A stretch of DNA of 15,809 nucleotides from Lachnospiraceae bacterium. Lineage in GTDB: Bacteria; Bacillota_A; Clostridia; Lachnospirales; Lachnospiraceae. Positions within the stretch are counted from its first letter, which is position 1; every line of letters starts with the position of its first letter. The DNA lies in the NCBI GenBank assembly GCA_017626435.1, contig JAGAIR010000036.1, positions 1 through 15,809 on the forward strand, in the 5' to 3' direction. Of this stretch, positions 1 through 7,382 are shown piece after piece. The notes beneath the pieces were generated by a model that worked only from the letters and a program-made list of their open reading frames with translations, searched no databases and had not been told where the DNA came from. The position numbers and the translations under genes were made by a program.

Positions 1-59
1 CTTTCCGCCACATCCAATATTTCGTTTCTGCGCTCTTTTGCTTCCTTTACTACTCTCAT
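1..59 (-). CDS. TetR/AcrR-family transcriptional regulator, N-terminal fragment (cut by window edge)
   Basis: Only the first 19 or so codons are inside the window. Reading the minus strand from the ATG at 59 gives MRVVKEAKERRNEILDVAE, the usual opening of clostridial TetR regulators: a basic start, then the R-x-x-I-L-D-x-A first helix that precedes the helix-turn-helix. A GGAG ribosome binding site lies seven bases before the ATG (positions 67-70), which fixes the start. The gene has its own promoter and a perfect inverted repeat just upstream (106-161), as expected of a self-repressing TetR protein. The regulated target, often an efflux pump or transporter, would lie outside the window to the left. 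The family call rests on a short stretch of sequence plus the operator, so it is good but not certain. Confidence 0.7.
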   Translation of the reverse strand, partial: MRVVKEAKERRNEILDVAE

Positions 60-105
60 TAAATCTCCACCATTTTGCAAGTGACTGTGCCCAGCCGTGC
101 ACATG

Positions 106-136
106 CGATACTACCGACAACCTGTCGGTAGTATCG
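106..136. promoter_or_regulatory. Perfect inverted repeat, probable TetR operator
   Basis: CGATACTACCGACA (106-119) and TGTCGGTAGTATCG (123-136) are perfect reverse complements with a 3-base centre. The repeat lies between the TetR promoter and its start codon and covers the -10 box, so a bound dimer would block the polymerase. No run of T follows it in the direction of transcription, which argues against a terminator. Confidence 0.8.
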
Positions 137-161
137 TACCATGCTTTCTTTACCATGTCAA
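133..161 (-). promoter_or_regulatory. Sigma-A promoter of the TetR gene
   Basis: On the minus strand TTGACA (156-161) and TACGAT (133-138) are separated by exactly 17 bases. The -35 box is consensus and the -10 box matches 4 of 6. The -10 lies within the outer end of the inverted repeat at 106-136. The promoter begins only 26 bases after the stop codon of the 162-aa gene, with no terminator between them, so readthrough from the secretion operon into the regulator is possible. Confidence 0.75.
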
Positions 162-186
162 TCATTTTCTCTGTGATGGAAATTTG

Positions 187-675
187 TTATTTCTCCAGCA
201 CTTCTTCCATCCATCCGATAAATTCAGGTGCAACCATCTGATATGCCTGATACATATTTCCTGCAATTTTCTTAAGCAATTCATAAAGCCTTCCGACAAT
301 CTCTTTTTGAGATGAGTCAGGCTGCTTCTGAAATGCAAAACCGGAGACAGCATCAAAAGCTTTCTTATATTCGGTCATCAATGCCAGCATCATTTCCATA
401 TCTGTTTTTTCCAGCTCACATTCAAAATACAGTTCATTCTGAAAAAATCCCCTGACATCAGTAATATTTTCAAGAATTGTCCGGCTCTCACAATCGAACA
501 GAATAATCCGCCATGGTCCGCTTGCCCTGCCCTGACTGATTCCATAGAAAAAAATACATTCGCATGGTCTGTCCTGATATATTTTCTTTGTCATCAAAGA
601 ATAGGTAACGCCGTCGTTTGGGAGAAAGCCCATCTCTCCACCCAGAAGCAAATCTAATTTCTCATCATAATTCAT
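187..675 (-). CDS. Uncharacterised 162-aa protein, candidate immunity protein to the upstream peptidase effector
   Basis: I do not recognise a family. The product is a soluble, acidic protein of 162 residues with no signal peptide or membrane segment. The first half looks mixed alpha/beta (strands near residues 38-45 and 54-60, with the motif GPWRIILFD), and the second half is largely helical and charged (residues 90-160). It starts 15 bases after the stop of the C39-like effector and is the last gene of the run. That is where polymorphic toxin loci place the cognate immunity gene, and a small acidic cytoplasmic protein fits that role. The function is inferred from position only; it could also be a chaperone or an unrelated gene. 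A GAGGA ribosome binding site lies about ten bases before the ATG. Confidence 0.7.
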   Translation of the reverse strand: MNYDEKLDLLLGGEMGFLPNDGVTYSLMTKKIYQDRPCECIFFYGISQGRASGPWRIILFDCESRTILENITDVRGFFQNELYFECELEKTDMEMMLALMTEYKKAFDAVSGFAFQKQPDSSQKEIVGRLYELLKKIAGNMYQAYQMVAPEFIGWMEEVLEK

Positions 676-690
676 GAAAGATATTCCTCT

Positions 691-1677
691 TTATCTTATA
701 ATCTGTTGTGTTACGTTCATTTTTCTGTTGGTTATCAGACAAGACTGCAGCTTGCTGGCCGGAACAATCATATCATAGTTTCCTGCTCCCGAATCACAAA
801 TGTGAAAATTCTCCAATCTGCCTTCCTTATCGTAATCCACACTGGTCACTGTTACTGCATGCAGCCCGTTTAAGTATGTTGCGTCATCCCACAAGCGGCC
901 TGCATCCACGCTGATGATAACGCCTCTCCCTGATATAACGGCTTTTTCTATGATGGGCAGTTCCTGAGGATACAGGGAAGAAGCTATACCAAAAGCGTCA
1001 AGTATCTCCTTTCTGTCCAGATAATTCGTCCCACCGTTTTCCGCTTCACAACTCTTGTCAGTACAAAGACCGTTTTTTATAGCAAATTCGACAATGTCCT
1101 GTTCTGAAACATCAACACCTGCAAGCCTTAATATATTTTCACAGGAACACAGTCCACAGGTACCTTTATATCCTGCAATTTTTCCCTGTCTGTAATCAAG
1201 GGACTTCCCCGTAACCGACGGTGTATTGTATGTCTTTCCTCCGTTACTGTTCACTTCCATTATCTGCTGCGTGACCGGCAGATCCCTTGGTTCATTCATC
1301 TGCGTTTTTGCACTGCATGATGAATCGGTTCCCACGTGAGATGAAGAAGTAGTCGTATACAGGCTTCTCACTCTGGTTCCCATGGTATGGGGAACATCCT
1401 CCTCATTCTGATGTACATAATCATCAATTGCCTGTGCGATTTTACGCAGCGTTGGCTCATAATCCAACACTGAATTTTCAAATCTTCCAACCGCTTTACT
1501 GATTTCAGCAAGCATATTGTAAAAATCGGATTGATGGACTCCAAGCCCTTCTTCCAGACTGCTGAAATGACCATATAAATCTATTGTATCCTGTCCTATT
1601 TCATCTTTTTCTCTCACAAGAATGTCTGCCATTTCATTCAGCCATTCAACAGCTGCCATATTTAATTCCAGTTTCAT
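691..1677 (-). CDS. T7SS-like effector: WXG-sized N-terminal module fused to a C39-like cysteine peptidase domain
   Basis: 328 aa in two parts. Residues 1-95 are helical and repeat the plan of the preceding 94-aa protein, including the turn motif GLGVH (44-48) followed by F and ML, and an A-I-D-D-Y-V ending. A Ser/Thr-rich linker (about 100-160) follows. Residues 164-320 look like a papain-fold, C39-like peptidase: GTCGLCSCEN with C174 as the likely nucleophile, GLHAVTV with H273, and HICDSG with D295 completing a Cys-His-Asp triad. There is no signal peptide. Known LXG effectors carry a similar N-terminal helical export domain ahead of a toxic C-terminus, but theirs is usually about twice as long. 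The inference is an exported peptidase or toxin, with the downstream 162-aa gene as its partner. Extra cysteines (C121, C177, C179, C205, C210) could form disulphides outside the cell. The ATG has a GGGAG ribosome binding site. Confidence 0.75.
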   Translation of the reverse strand: MKLELNMAAVEWLNEMADILVREKDEIGQDTIDLYGHFSSLEEGLGVHQSDFYNMLAEISKAVGRFENSVLDYEPTLRKIAQAIDDYVHQNEEDVPHTMGTRVRSLYTTTSSSHVGTDSSCSAKTQMNEPRDLPVTQQIMEVNSNGGKTYNTPSVTGKSLDYRQGKIAGYKGTCGLCSCENILRLAGVDVSEQDIVEFAIKNGLCTDKSCEAENGGTNYLDRKEILDAFGIASSLYPQELPIIEKAVISGRGVIISVDAGRLWDDATYLNGLHAVTVTSVDYDKEGRLENFHICDSGAGNYDMIVPASKLQSCLITNRKMNVTQQIIR

Positions 1678-1692
1678 AAACAGACTCCCGCG

Positions 1693-1977
1693 CTATATAG
1701 ATGGATGATCATTTACATAGACCTCTATTGCATCAGCAACATTCAGCATTTTAGGAATAAGCAGCCTGACCGCTTCATTTGCATCCTCCTGCGTTTTTGT
1801 AACCTTCTCAAGCATATCGCTGAAATTTTCCTCATGGACGCCGAGTCTTTCAGTGACAGAACGATAGACAGCTATCAACTGTTCCGTATCGTCTTCCATT
1901 TCATCCATAGTTGTCGAAAGAGAATCCGCCAACTCCCTTAAGGTAGATGCAGACTCTATTGTTAAATCTATAATCAT
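1693..1977 (-). CDS. WXG100-sized helical protein with LGVH motif, probable export partner
   Basis: 94 aa, almost entirely helical and acidic, with no signal peptide. Two long helices (about 8-40 and 50-88) flank a turn carrying LGVHEENFSDML. This resembles the WXG100 helical hairpin in size and plan, but W-x-G is replaced by L-G-V-H. The same motif, the same spacing to an I-x-x-Y-V segment and the same C-terminal pattern occur in the first 95 residues of the next gene product, so the two are paralogous modules. The gene sits 15 bases from each neighbour, behind an AAGGGAGG ribosome binding site. It may be a co-secreted partner, an export chaperone, or a stand-alone copy of the targeting module. 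The relation to WXG100/Esx proteins is inferred from size, fold pattern and position beside the ATPase. Confidence 0.7.
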   Translation of the reverse strand: MIIDLTIESASTLRELADSLSTTMDEMEDDTEQLIAVYRSVTERLGVHEENFSDMLEKVTKTQEDANEAVRLLIPKMLNVADAIEVYVNDHPSI

Positions 1978-1992
1978 ATCAATGCCTCCCTT

Positions 1993-2271
1993 TCAGAACA
2001 TATCGTATATATTCTGAACTTTCTTTCTTTCCTCCAACAGCTTTTCTGCCATCTCCCTTGCCCTGTCAGATGTAATAAGCAATTCGTTTGTTGTTTCGTA
2101 AAGCTTATTAATCTGCTTTTTGGATAAGGCATCACTTCCCATTGCCTGATCACATGCGTTGGCTGCATTCTGAATGACCTTGTAATGCTTCATAAGCTTA
2201 TCATGATAATCAGCAACAGCATTAATCAACAGTTCCAAAGCTTCTGTATCTAACGCCTTATGTTCTCCCAT
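1993..2271 (-). CDS. WXG100-like small helical protein (no WxG motif)
   Basis: 92 aa, predicted as two helices (about 8-42 and 50-88) joined by a short turn around MGSDALSK, where a WXG100 protein would carry W-x-G. There is no signal peptide or membrane segment, and the length is typical of EsxA/EsxB. It follows the FtsK/EssC-like ATPase by 21 bases behind a strong GGAGG site (TAATAAA spacer). This is the position of an Esx substrate gene in type VII loci. I see no Y-x-x-x-[DE] secretion motif at the C-terminus, which ends in YDMF. It is less similar to the 94-aa protein than that protein is to the effector N-terminus. It is probably a substrate or structural partner; another small coiled-coil adaptor of the ATPase is possible. 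Confidence 0.7.
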   Translation of the reverse strand: MGEHKALDTEALELLINAVADYHDKLMKHYKVIQNAANACDQAMGSDALSKKQINKLYETTNELLITSDRAREMAEKLLEERKKVQNIYDMF

Positions 2272-2292
2272 TTTATTACCTCCTTTTTTTCA

Positions 2293-5200
2293 CTACATTA
2301 AATATTCTTCCTCTGCTTCTCCCTCAACACCGCCTGTCCCACTAAAGGAAAGTCCCTCATGGATATATGGTCTGAAATTTAAAGCTTCTATCCCATTGGA
2401 ATATCTGAATGCGTGCTCTTCCAATGCCTGTACAATTCCCGCATTTGCCAAATTCATGATTTCCGATGCTTCCGTTTTTGATGTCCTGAACAGGATTTTG
2501 TGTTTAAAATCGTCCGCCTTGAGCCTGTTCTGCTTTACTTCCCGCAACGAGTTAAATACCGCAAAAAAATGATAGCCATAACGGGGTCCATGCGTAAGAA
2601 CGTATTTAAAATCCTCCCTTGCATCATATTCGCTGCTTTCTGACAGTGGAACGGATTCCTGACCGGAATGGAACGGTGATGCGGCATTTCTGTGGGCATT
2701 GGTATTCTCTTTGTACAAAATGTCATCTATGTTCACACCTGCAAGATTTAACTTACTCATAAGATCCATTTCGCCCTCCTTACGCGCTTCAAACACCAGA
2801 TCACTTCCTTTATTCGTTACCGGCTTTGCAACAGATGTTTTTATTTCACCTGCTTTATTGCTAGACAGGTATTCCATATCTGCAAGATAACTGTCTATAC
2901 CCATTAGAAAATAAAAGTGATTTCCCGCCTCCTTCTTTTCGATTTTTTCTCTCAGCAGACTTATTTCCACGCAGACATCCTCCAAAGTGTCTGATTCCTT
3001 ATCAAACATATGACCGGCTGCCTTACTCTTTTTATACACGCCCGATTTTCTATATGCCCATAAGTGTGTACTCTTTCCCTGCATCTTTAAGCTTTCATCC
3101 ACAGTGCAGACAATTGATGCGGCGCACTCGGCTTCGTTTACGGGTGCAATCATCAAAATATTTTCTCCATAAGAATCCAGAATCTCTGCCAAATAAACAG
3201 AAACCATTTTTCTCGGTTCCCCGAAAGAGACAAAAATTTCATCCTCCCGCTGTGATGCAATTGCTTTTTGTAATTCCTCCCTCTTATCGGAAAAATACTG
3301 ATAGGAATTGCCGTCTACGATCAGCGGACGTTTAAAGATATATCCGTCCGCATCCTCTGCATAATATTTTGTTACAGGATGGACAGCATTGCTTATCTTG
3401 TCAATAAATTCAACTTCAATCTCCTTCTCCGCAAAATAAAGAGGTTTCGCAAGCTTCAGATGAATACCGTTCTGATTCTCAGGAATCCGCATTAATGTCT
3501 GATGCACTTCCAAATTTTCTATCATTTTGGAATCGCCTTCGCTTGTGCTTTTCAGACCAAGGGTTTCCTTGATTTCCGAAATATCTTTAGAATACATGGC
3601 GATTCTCTGCTGAACCTGCTTTTTAGCTGTCGCAGTCAATCCTCTGGTGCCTTCACTGAAGTCCTGACTGGAAAAAATGAATTTAAATCCAAAAGCTGCA
3701 CCTGCTGTCAGGAGATTTTGAAGCTTAACCGCATAATCTCCTGAAAGCCCCAGCGTCGAATCTGACAATATCTGGGACATTCTGGAAAACTCATCTATAA
3801 CCACAAATATTTCCGGCATATAAACAGATTCAGGCACCTGACTTAATTTTTCCCATTTCCCCATAAAAAGAGTCTGCCTTTTCTGCAGAATCTCTGTGAG
3901 GCGATTTATGATGTCATATACAAGCTCCGGCGATTCATCCAGAATAATGTATCTGACATGAGGCGGCAGATGATCAATATACCTTGAAAACTCGGTTTTT
4001 TTGAAATCTATCAGCCAGATTTCCACATCATCCGGATGTACAGAAGTAAGAATACTTGAAATAATCGTGTGCAGCAGCGTTGATTTCCCTGATCTGGAAG
4101 CGCCGCATATGTAATATGCAAAGTTGCTGTCCTCGAAATCCAGTGTCTGAAGCACGCCTTCTTCATCAATTCCATAAGGAATATCCTTTAGCGTTCTTTT
4201 TCCTTTCTGATATCTTGGCACACTGTTTATGTCAATGATATTCTCAAATCTGTTGTCTATAATCGTTTTTTCCTGTTTTTTCCAAAAGAGCTTTTTTTCT
4301 TCAGGCGTCAGGGAAGGAGGCGCCGCAAACCAGCAAAACTCTGACTGTTCCGTATCCTTGATAAAAAACCTGTGCTCGTCAGAATAAATGCTGAATGCAT
4401 ATCCCCTGATCATATTGACAGCTTCATGAACCATCTTATTTGTCTCTGCCGTCCTGTTAAATGTTACAAAGACAACAATGCCATAATGTCTGGCAGATAC
4501 ACATATCTCCTGAATCCACCTGATCTGTTCACTGTCATATCCAACCGGAAAATCATGAAAAACCACCAGCCTGTCTGCAAATTCCCTGTCTCTATAGCTG
4601 TTGGCACGATGCGCTTCTTCCTCTTTTACTGTTTCAAGAAAACTTCCGACAGCCTGTCTTATCTGTGCAGGCTCCCTCGGCACAGGCAAAACCGGGCTTC
4701 CGGGCAATCCGCATATCTCCGATAAAGCTCCTAACGCCGTATCATTATTTCTGACAGGATCGACCATAAAAATCTGTTTTACAGCAAATTCTCTGTGAAG
4801 GAGAAAATTATACAGGACATTTTGAAGTCCTCCAATGACATATTCCTCATTCGCAGGCTCAAATTCCACAAGAAAAACCTGTCCTTTCGTCATGTCAAAG
4901 GAAAGGGGAACTGCCAGAGCCTCACCGCCGGAAAAATCCGCTCTGCTCCAATCAGCAAATATATCCTCCCCGGCTCCTGCTGTAAAAATATTTAATGGTA
5001 TGGCTCCGATTGCCATATCATTTCTCTGCAGGGCAGGCCGTTCCTTCCCTGAAAACAACTTCATCAGACAAGCACTGTTTTCCCTGAATCCGACAAATTC
5101 ATCCGAATGAAGATATGCGTTGACCGAATCTCTCAGGGTAAGAAGCTCCCTGTCAAAAGCTTTCTTCATATTGCTGTCCAATTCACTCTGTCCGGTATTC

Positions 5201-5586
5201 TCCTGCATACGCTGTTCCAACAGACAGGCTTCCCGGCTTAATGTAATATACTGAGCCCTTGCTTCCGTATATAGAGCCGATGCACATGCCCTGCCGTTCA
5301 CACCATTTAATTGCGTTGCCAGCTGTGCCATGGCAGTATTATTAAATTCTTTTCCGGCCGTCGGTTCGGTATGTTCACATTTCTTCGACTCTGCCATCAC
5401 CAGGTAAGCATTGATTCTCGCGATTCTGGTTTTGATCCTGTCGTGCTCATTCTTAAGCTGCTGAAAACCTTCACCTGCCTGTTCTCTGGCATTTTTAGCC
5501 GCCTGCTCCCGCCGCTTTTGAATCTCTGCCAGCTCTTCTCTCTTTTTTTGTAAAAAATTTCTGATCCGTTTATACTCTTCCATCAT
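2293..5586 (-). CDS. FtsK/SpoIIIE-type (EssC-like) ATPase, soluble, with one intact P-loop
   Basis: 1097 aa. Residues 1-60 form a highly charged coiled coil. A first ATPase-like module (about 190-420) lacks a P-loop but keeps a Walker-B-like strand (VVFHDF, 341-346). The central FtsK/SpoIIIE module (about 465-730) is intact: Walker A GASRSGKST (495-503) and Walker B IFVVIDEF (593-600). A third module (about 770-1075) again has no GKS/T, with a Walker-B-like FYFLMGID (891-898) and GPRYGYHFFAVFN (1000-1012) matching the strand after Walker B. EssC/EccC motors of type VII secretion also carry three tandem modules, but are longer and add N-terminal FHA (EssC) and TM segments; here I see neither. 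The ATG overlaps the upstream stop (ATGA), implying translational coupling with the two-TM protein. The likely role is powering export of the small helical proteins encoded downstream; a DNA-translocase role is less likely in this context. Confidence 0.85.
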   Translation of the reverse strand: MMEEYKRIRNFLQKKREELAEIQKRREQAAKNAREQAGEGFQQLKNEHDRIKTRIARINAYLVMAESKKCEHTEPTAGKEFNNTAMAQLATQLNGVNGRACASALYTEARAQYITLSREACLLEQRMQENTGQSELDSNMKKAFDRELLTLRDSVNAYLHSDEFVGFRENSACLMKLFSGKERPALQRNDMAIGAIPLNIFTAGAGEDIFADWSRADFSGGEALAVPLSFDMTKGQVFLVEFEPANEEYVIGGLQNVLYNFLLHREFAVKQIFMVDPVRNNDTALGALSEICGLPGSPVLPVPREPAQIRQAVGSFLETVKEEEAHRANSYRDREFADRLVVFHDFPVGYDSEQIRWIQEICVSARHYGIVVFVTFNRTAETNKMVHEAVNMIRGYAFSIYSDEHRFFIKDTEQSEFCWFAAPPSLTPEEKKLFWKKQEKTIIDNRFENIIDINSVPRYQKGKRTLKDIPYGIDEEGVLQTLDFEDSNFAYYICGASRSGKSTLLHTIISSILTSVHPDDVEIWLIDFKKTEFSRYIDHLPPHVRYIILDESPELVYDIINRLTEILQKRQTLFMGKWEKLSQVPESVYMPEIFVVIDEFSRMSQILSDSTLGLSGDYAVKLQNLLTAGAAFGFKFIFSSQDFSEGTRGLTATAKKQVQQRIAMYSKDISEIKETLGLKSTSEGDSKMIENLEVHQTLMRIPENQNGIHLKLAKPLYFAEKEIEVEFIDKISNAVHPVTKYYAEDADGYIFKRPLIVDGNSYQYFSDKREELQKAIASQREDEIFVSFGEPRKMVSVYLAEILDSYGENILMIAPVNEAECAASIVCTVDESLKMQGKSTHLWAYRKSGVYKKSKAAGHMFDKESDTLEDVCVEISLLREKIEKKEAGNHFYFLMGIDSYLADMEYLSSNKAGEIKTSVAKPVTNKGSDLVFEARKEGEMDLMSKLNLAGVNIDDILYKENTNAHRNAASPFHSGQESVPLSESSEYDAREDFKYVLTHGPRYGYHFFAVFNSLREVKQNRLKADDFKHKILFRTSKTEASEIMNLANAGIVQALEEHAFRYSNGIEALNFRPYIHEGLSFSGTGGVEGEAEEEYLM

Positions 5587-6473
5587 ATAAGGTCTTCTCT
5601 TTCAGCCAGATAAGTAATGCTTCCTATTGCCCTGTGATCATGATCTGTGTACGCTGCATTTACTCTCACCGGTATTCCGCTGGGATCAACGGGAAATTCA
5701 GTCAGAATTTCAGTCTGAAGGCTGGTGCCTATGGACTTTGCCAGCGCCATGGCTTCTGCCGCGTCAGCCAGATTATGAATCCTGTGGTCAAGAAATACAT
5801 AGCTTTCTGCAGTCCGATCAGTATTCCCGCAAATATCAGCTATCACCTCTTTCTCTGTAACTTCAAAGCGATACATTACTTCTACGCCGTTTGTATGAAC
5901 ACCTCTGTATGTGTCCTTAATCCAATCGATGAAGCTTTCTCCCAGCCACTTTGTAATTTCTTCCGTTATCGGATTTCCGGCAAACTTGGCAGTTCTTCTG
6001 TCCGACTCCTCATAAAAATCCTTCTTGTACTGCCCGATCTTATTGCGGTACTCCTCTTCAATTGTGAATTTTTCCTTTTTAATAGCTTCAACATCGTCCT
6101 CGCTCTGTTCCCTTAATGCGCTGTCTTGTTTATTTTTAGTCCTACGCATAGCTATATCAATAATCATCATTATTACATAGATTATTACACCGGTAATGAC
6201 CATGGCAAAAAAACCGGCAACAAGACCTACAAAATTGGGTCCATATGCTGTACACGCAGCGGAGCAGGCCATAATCGGCACAACAAGAAGTATGATCATC
6301 CCGAAAATCCCAAAGCTTATATCAAATGCCTTAAACTTCTTATTATTCTTAATCTTATCCTCTGTTTCGTTTCTCCTGCTCTTAACAGCCTCATCCACCT
6401 GTCGTTTCCTGTCCTCACACTCCCGCTCCAATTCCAGTCTTTTTTCATTTGGAAATAAACGATAATCAGCCAT
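5583..6473 (-). CDS. Two-TM coiled-coil membrane protein, paralogue of the preceding gene product
   Basis: 296 aa, no family recognised. A charged helical N-terminus (1-48) leads into a TM hairpin (about 53-76 and 80-108), followed by a charged coiled coil (115-160) and a C-terminal alpha/beta domain (165-296). Both ends should face the cytoplasm. The C-terminal part aligns with the 287-aa product of the preceding gene: W-x-x-x-F with a downstream G-V-E, then an A-L-A-K-S block (residues 243-247) matching A-L-A-R-S, then T-E-I-L-T against V-E-V-M-T, and a final strand T-Y-L-A-E-R. The ATPase start codon overlaps this stop codon, so the two proteins are probably made together. Because the ATPase lacks its own TM segments, I infer that this pair anchors it. 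There is no similarity I can see to EssB or EsaA. Confidence 0.7.
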   Translation of the reverse strand: MADYRLFPNEKRLELERECEDRKRQVDEAVKSRRNETEDKIKNNKKFKAFDISFGIFGMIILLVVPIMACSAACTAYGPNFVGLVAGFFAMVITGVIIYVIMMIIDIAMRRTKNKQDSALREQSEDDVEAIKKEKFTIEEEYRNKIGQYKKDFYEESDRRTAKFAGNPITEEITKWLGESFIDWIKDTYRGVHTNGVEVMYRFEVTEKEVIADICGNTDRTAESYVFLDHRIHNLADAAEAMALAKSIGTSLQTEILTEFPVDPSGIPVRVNAAYTDHDHRAIGSITYLAEREDLI

Positions 6474-6490
6474 TGTTCTCCTCCCTATTC

Positions 6491-7354
6491 CTACCAGCTT
6501 CTCATTTCCCGAAAATGATCGTTTTTCGCTCTGTAAATCAAAGTGATCACAGCCGCTTTTCCTTCATATGTTTCGTCCATACTGATATCATATTGGCTAT
6601 CTGACGGATTGGAAGCCAATAACGTCATGACCTCCACCTGCACCGCAGATGCCACTGACCGCGCCAGTGCCGTCTGCTCGGCAAATCCTTCCAGAGGACG
6701 GAACATACTCTTTGTAATCAGATATTTATTTTGTTCCGAGCACAGTTCCTCCGTATAAGTACGCATGGCAAAAGATATTTCTATCTTTTCTACTCCACTG
6801 CTTCTGTCCGCAGATAAGATTTTGCGCGCAAATTCGTTGGCAAATTTTTGAATCCATGACTGACTGATCGGCGGCTGTGGAAAATCCTCTATCCTATAGC
6901 TCACCTCCTTTTCAAAGCCCTCCACAAATTCCCTGCACTCATAATCGACCTCATCCTGAATCTTTTTAACGGACGCTTCATAATTCTGCTGCAGCTCCGC
7001 CATGCCCCTGTCCTTTTTTTCCTTATCTTTTTTAGTCGTAATACTACTTCTATACGCCATCACTGTGCCGACAATCGGCAGACCACAAAAGAAGGTCAGA
7101 GGGATAAGACCCGTCTCTACACCAAGTAGAGCAATCCCCACGCACATAAAAGAACCTGCTATCAGCCCTCCTACGCCCCCGGTAGCAATGCTTAGGAAAA
7201 AATTTGTTACCGGTTTTTCTTTTTCATCACTGTACTGATATCTTTCTTTCTCTTTTTCAAACTGTTCCTCCAGCCTCTGCAATTCCTCTTTGTGCGGCCT
7301 TAATTTTTCCTCCCTGATCGTCTTGGGATTAAAAATCACATACTCCTGTCTCAT
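6491..7354 (-). CDS. Two-TM coiled-coil membrane protein, first of a paralogous pair
   Basis: 287 aa with the same layout as the next gene product. A charged coiled N-terminus (10-48) is followed by two closely spaced TM helices (about 51-78, glycine-rich, and 81-102). A lysine-rich cytoplasmic coiled coil (105-150) and a C-terminal domain (160-287) complete it. Shared elements include SGVEKIEISFAM at 186-197 against NGVEVMYRFEV, and AEQTALARSV at 225-234 against AEAMALAKSI. No enzyme motif is visible. It starts 28 bases after the metallopeptidase stop and ends 17 bases before its paralogue, in the middle of the run. Duplicated membrane proteins beside a motor ATPase suggest a hetero-oligomeric channel or anchor; that role is inference. 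Confidence 0.7.
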   Translation of the reverse strand: MRQEYVIFNPKTIREEKLRPHKEELQRLEEQFEKEKERYQYSDEKEKPVTNFFLSIATGGVGGLIAGSFMCVGIALLGVETGLIPLTFFCGLPIVGTVMAYRSSITTKKDKEKKDRGMAELQQNYEASVKKIQDEVDYECREFVEGFEKEVSYRIEDFPQPPISQSWIQKFANEFARKILSADRSSGVEKIEISFAMRTYTEELCSEQNKYLITKSMFRPLEGFAEQTALARSVASAVQVEVMTLLASNPSDSQYDISMDETYEGKAAVITLIYRAKNDHFREMRSW

Positions 7355-7382
7355 TTTTATCTCACTCCCTTCCCAAAGAATA

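Noticed and set aside
38..315. Two short plus-strand frames near the left end
   Set aside because: They cross the TetR operator and the end of the 162-aa gene and lack ribosome binding sites; the minus-strand reading explains the region.
5634..6116. Plus-strand open frame of 160 codons
   Set aside because: Antisense shadow of the 296-aa two-TM protein; no recognisable domain or start signal.
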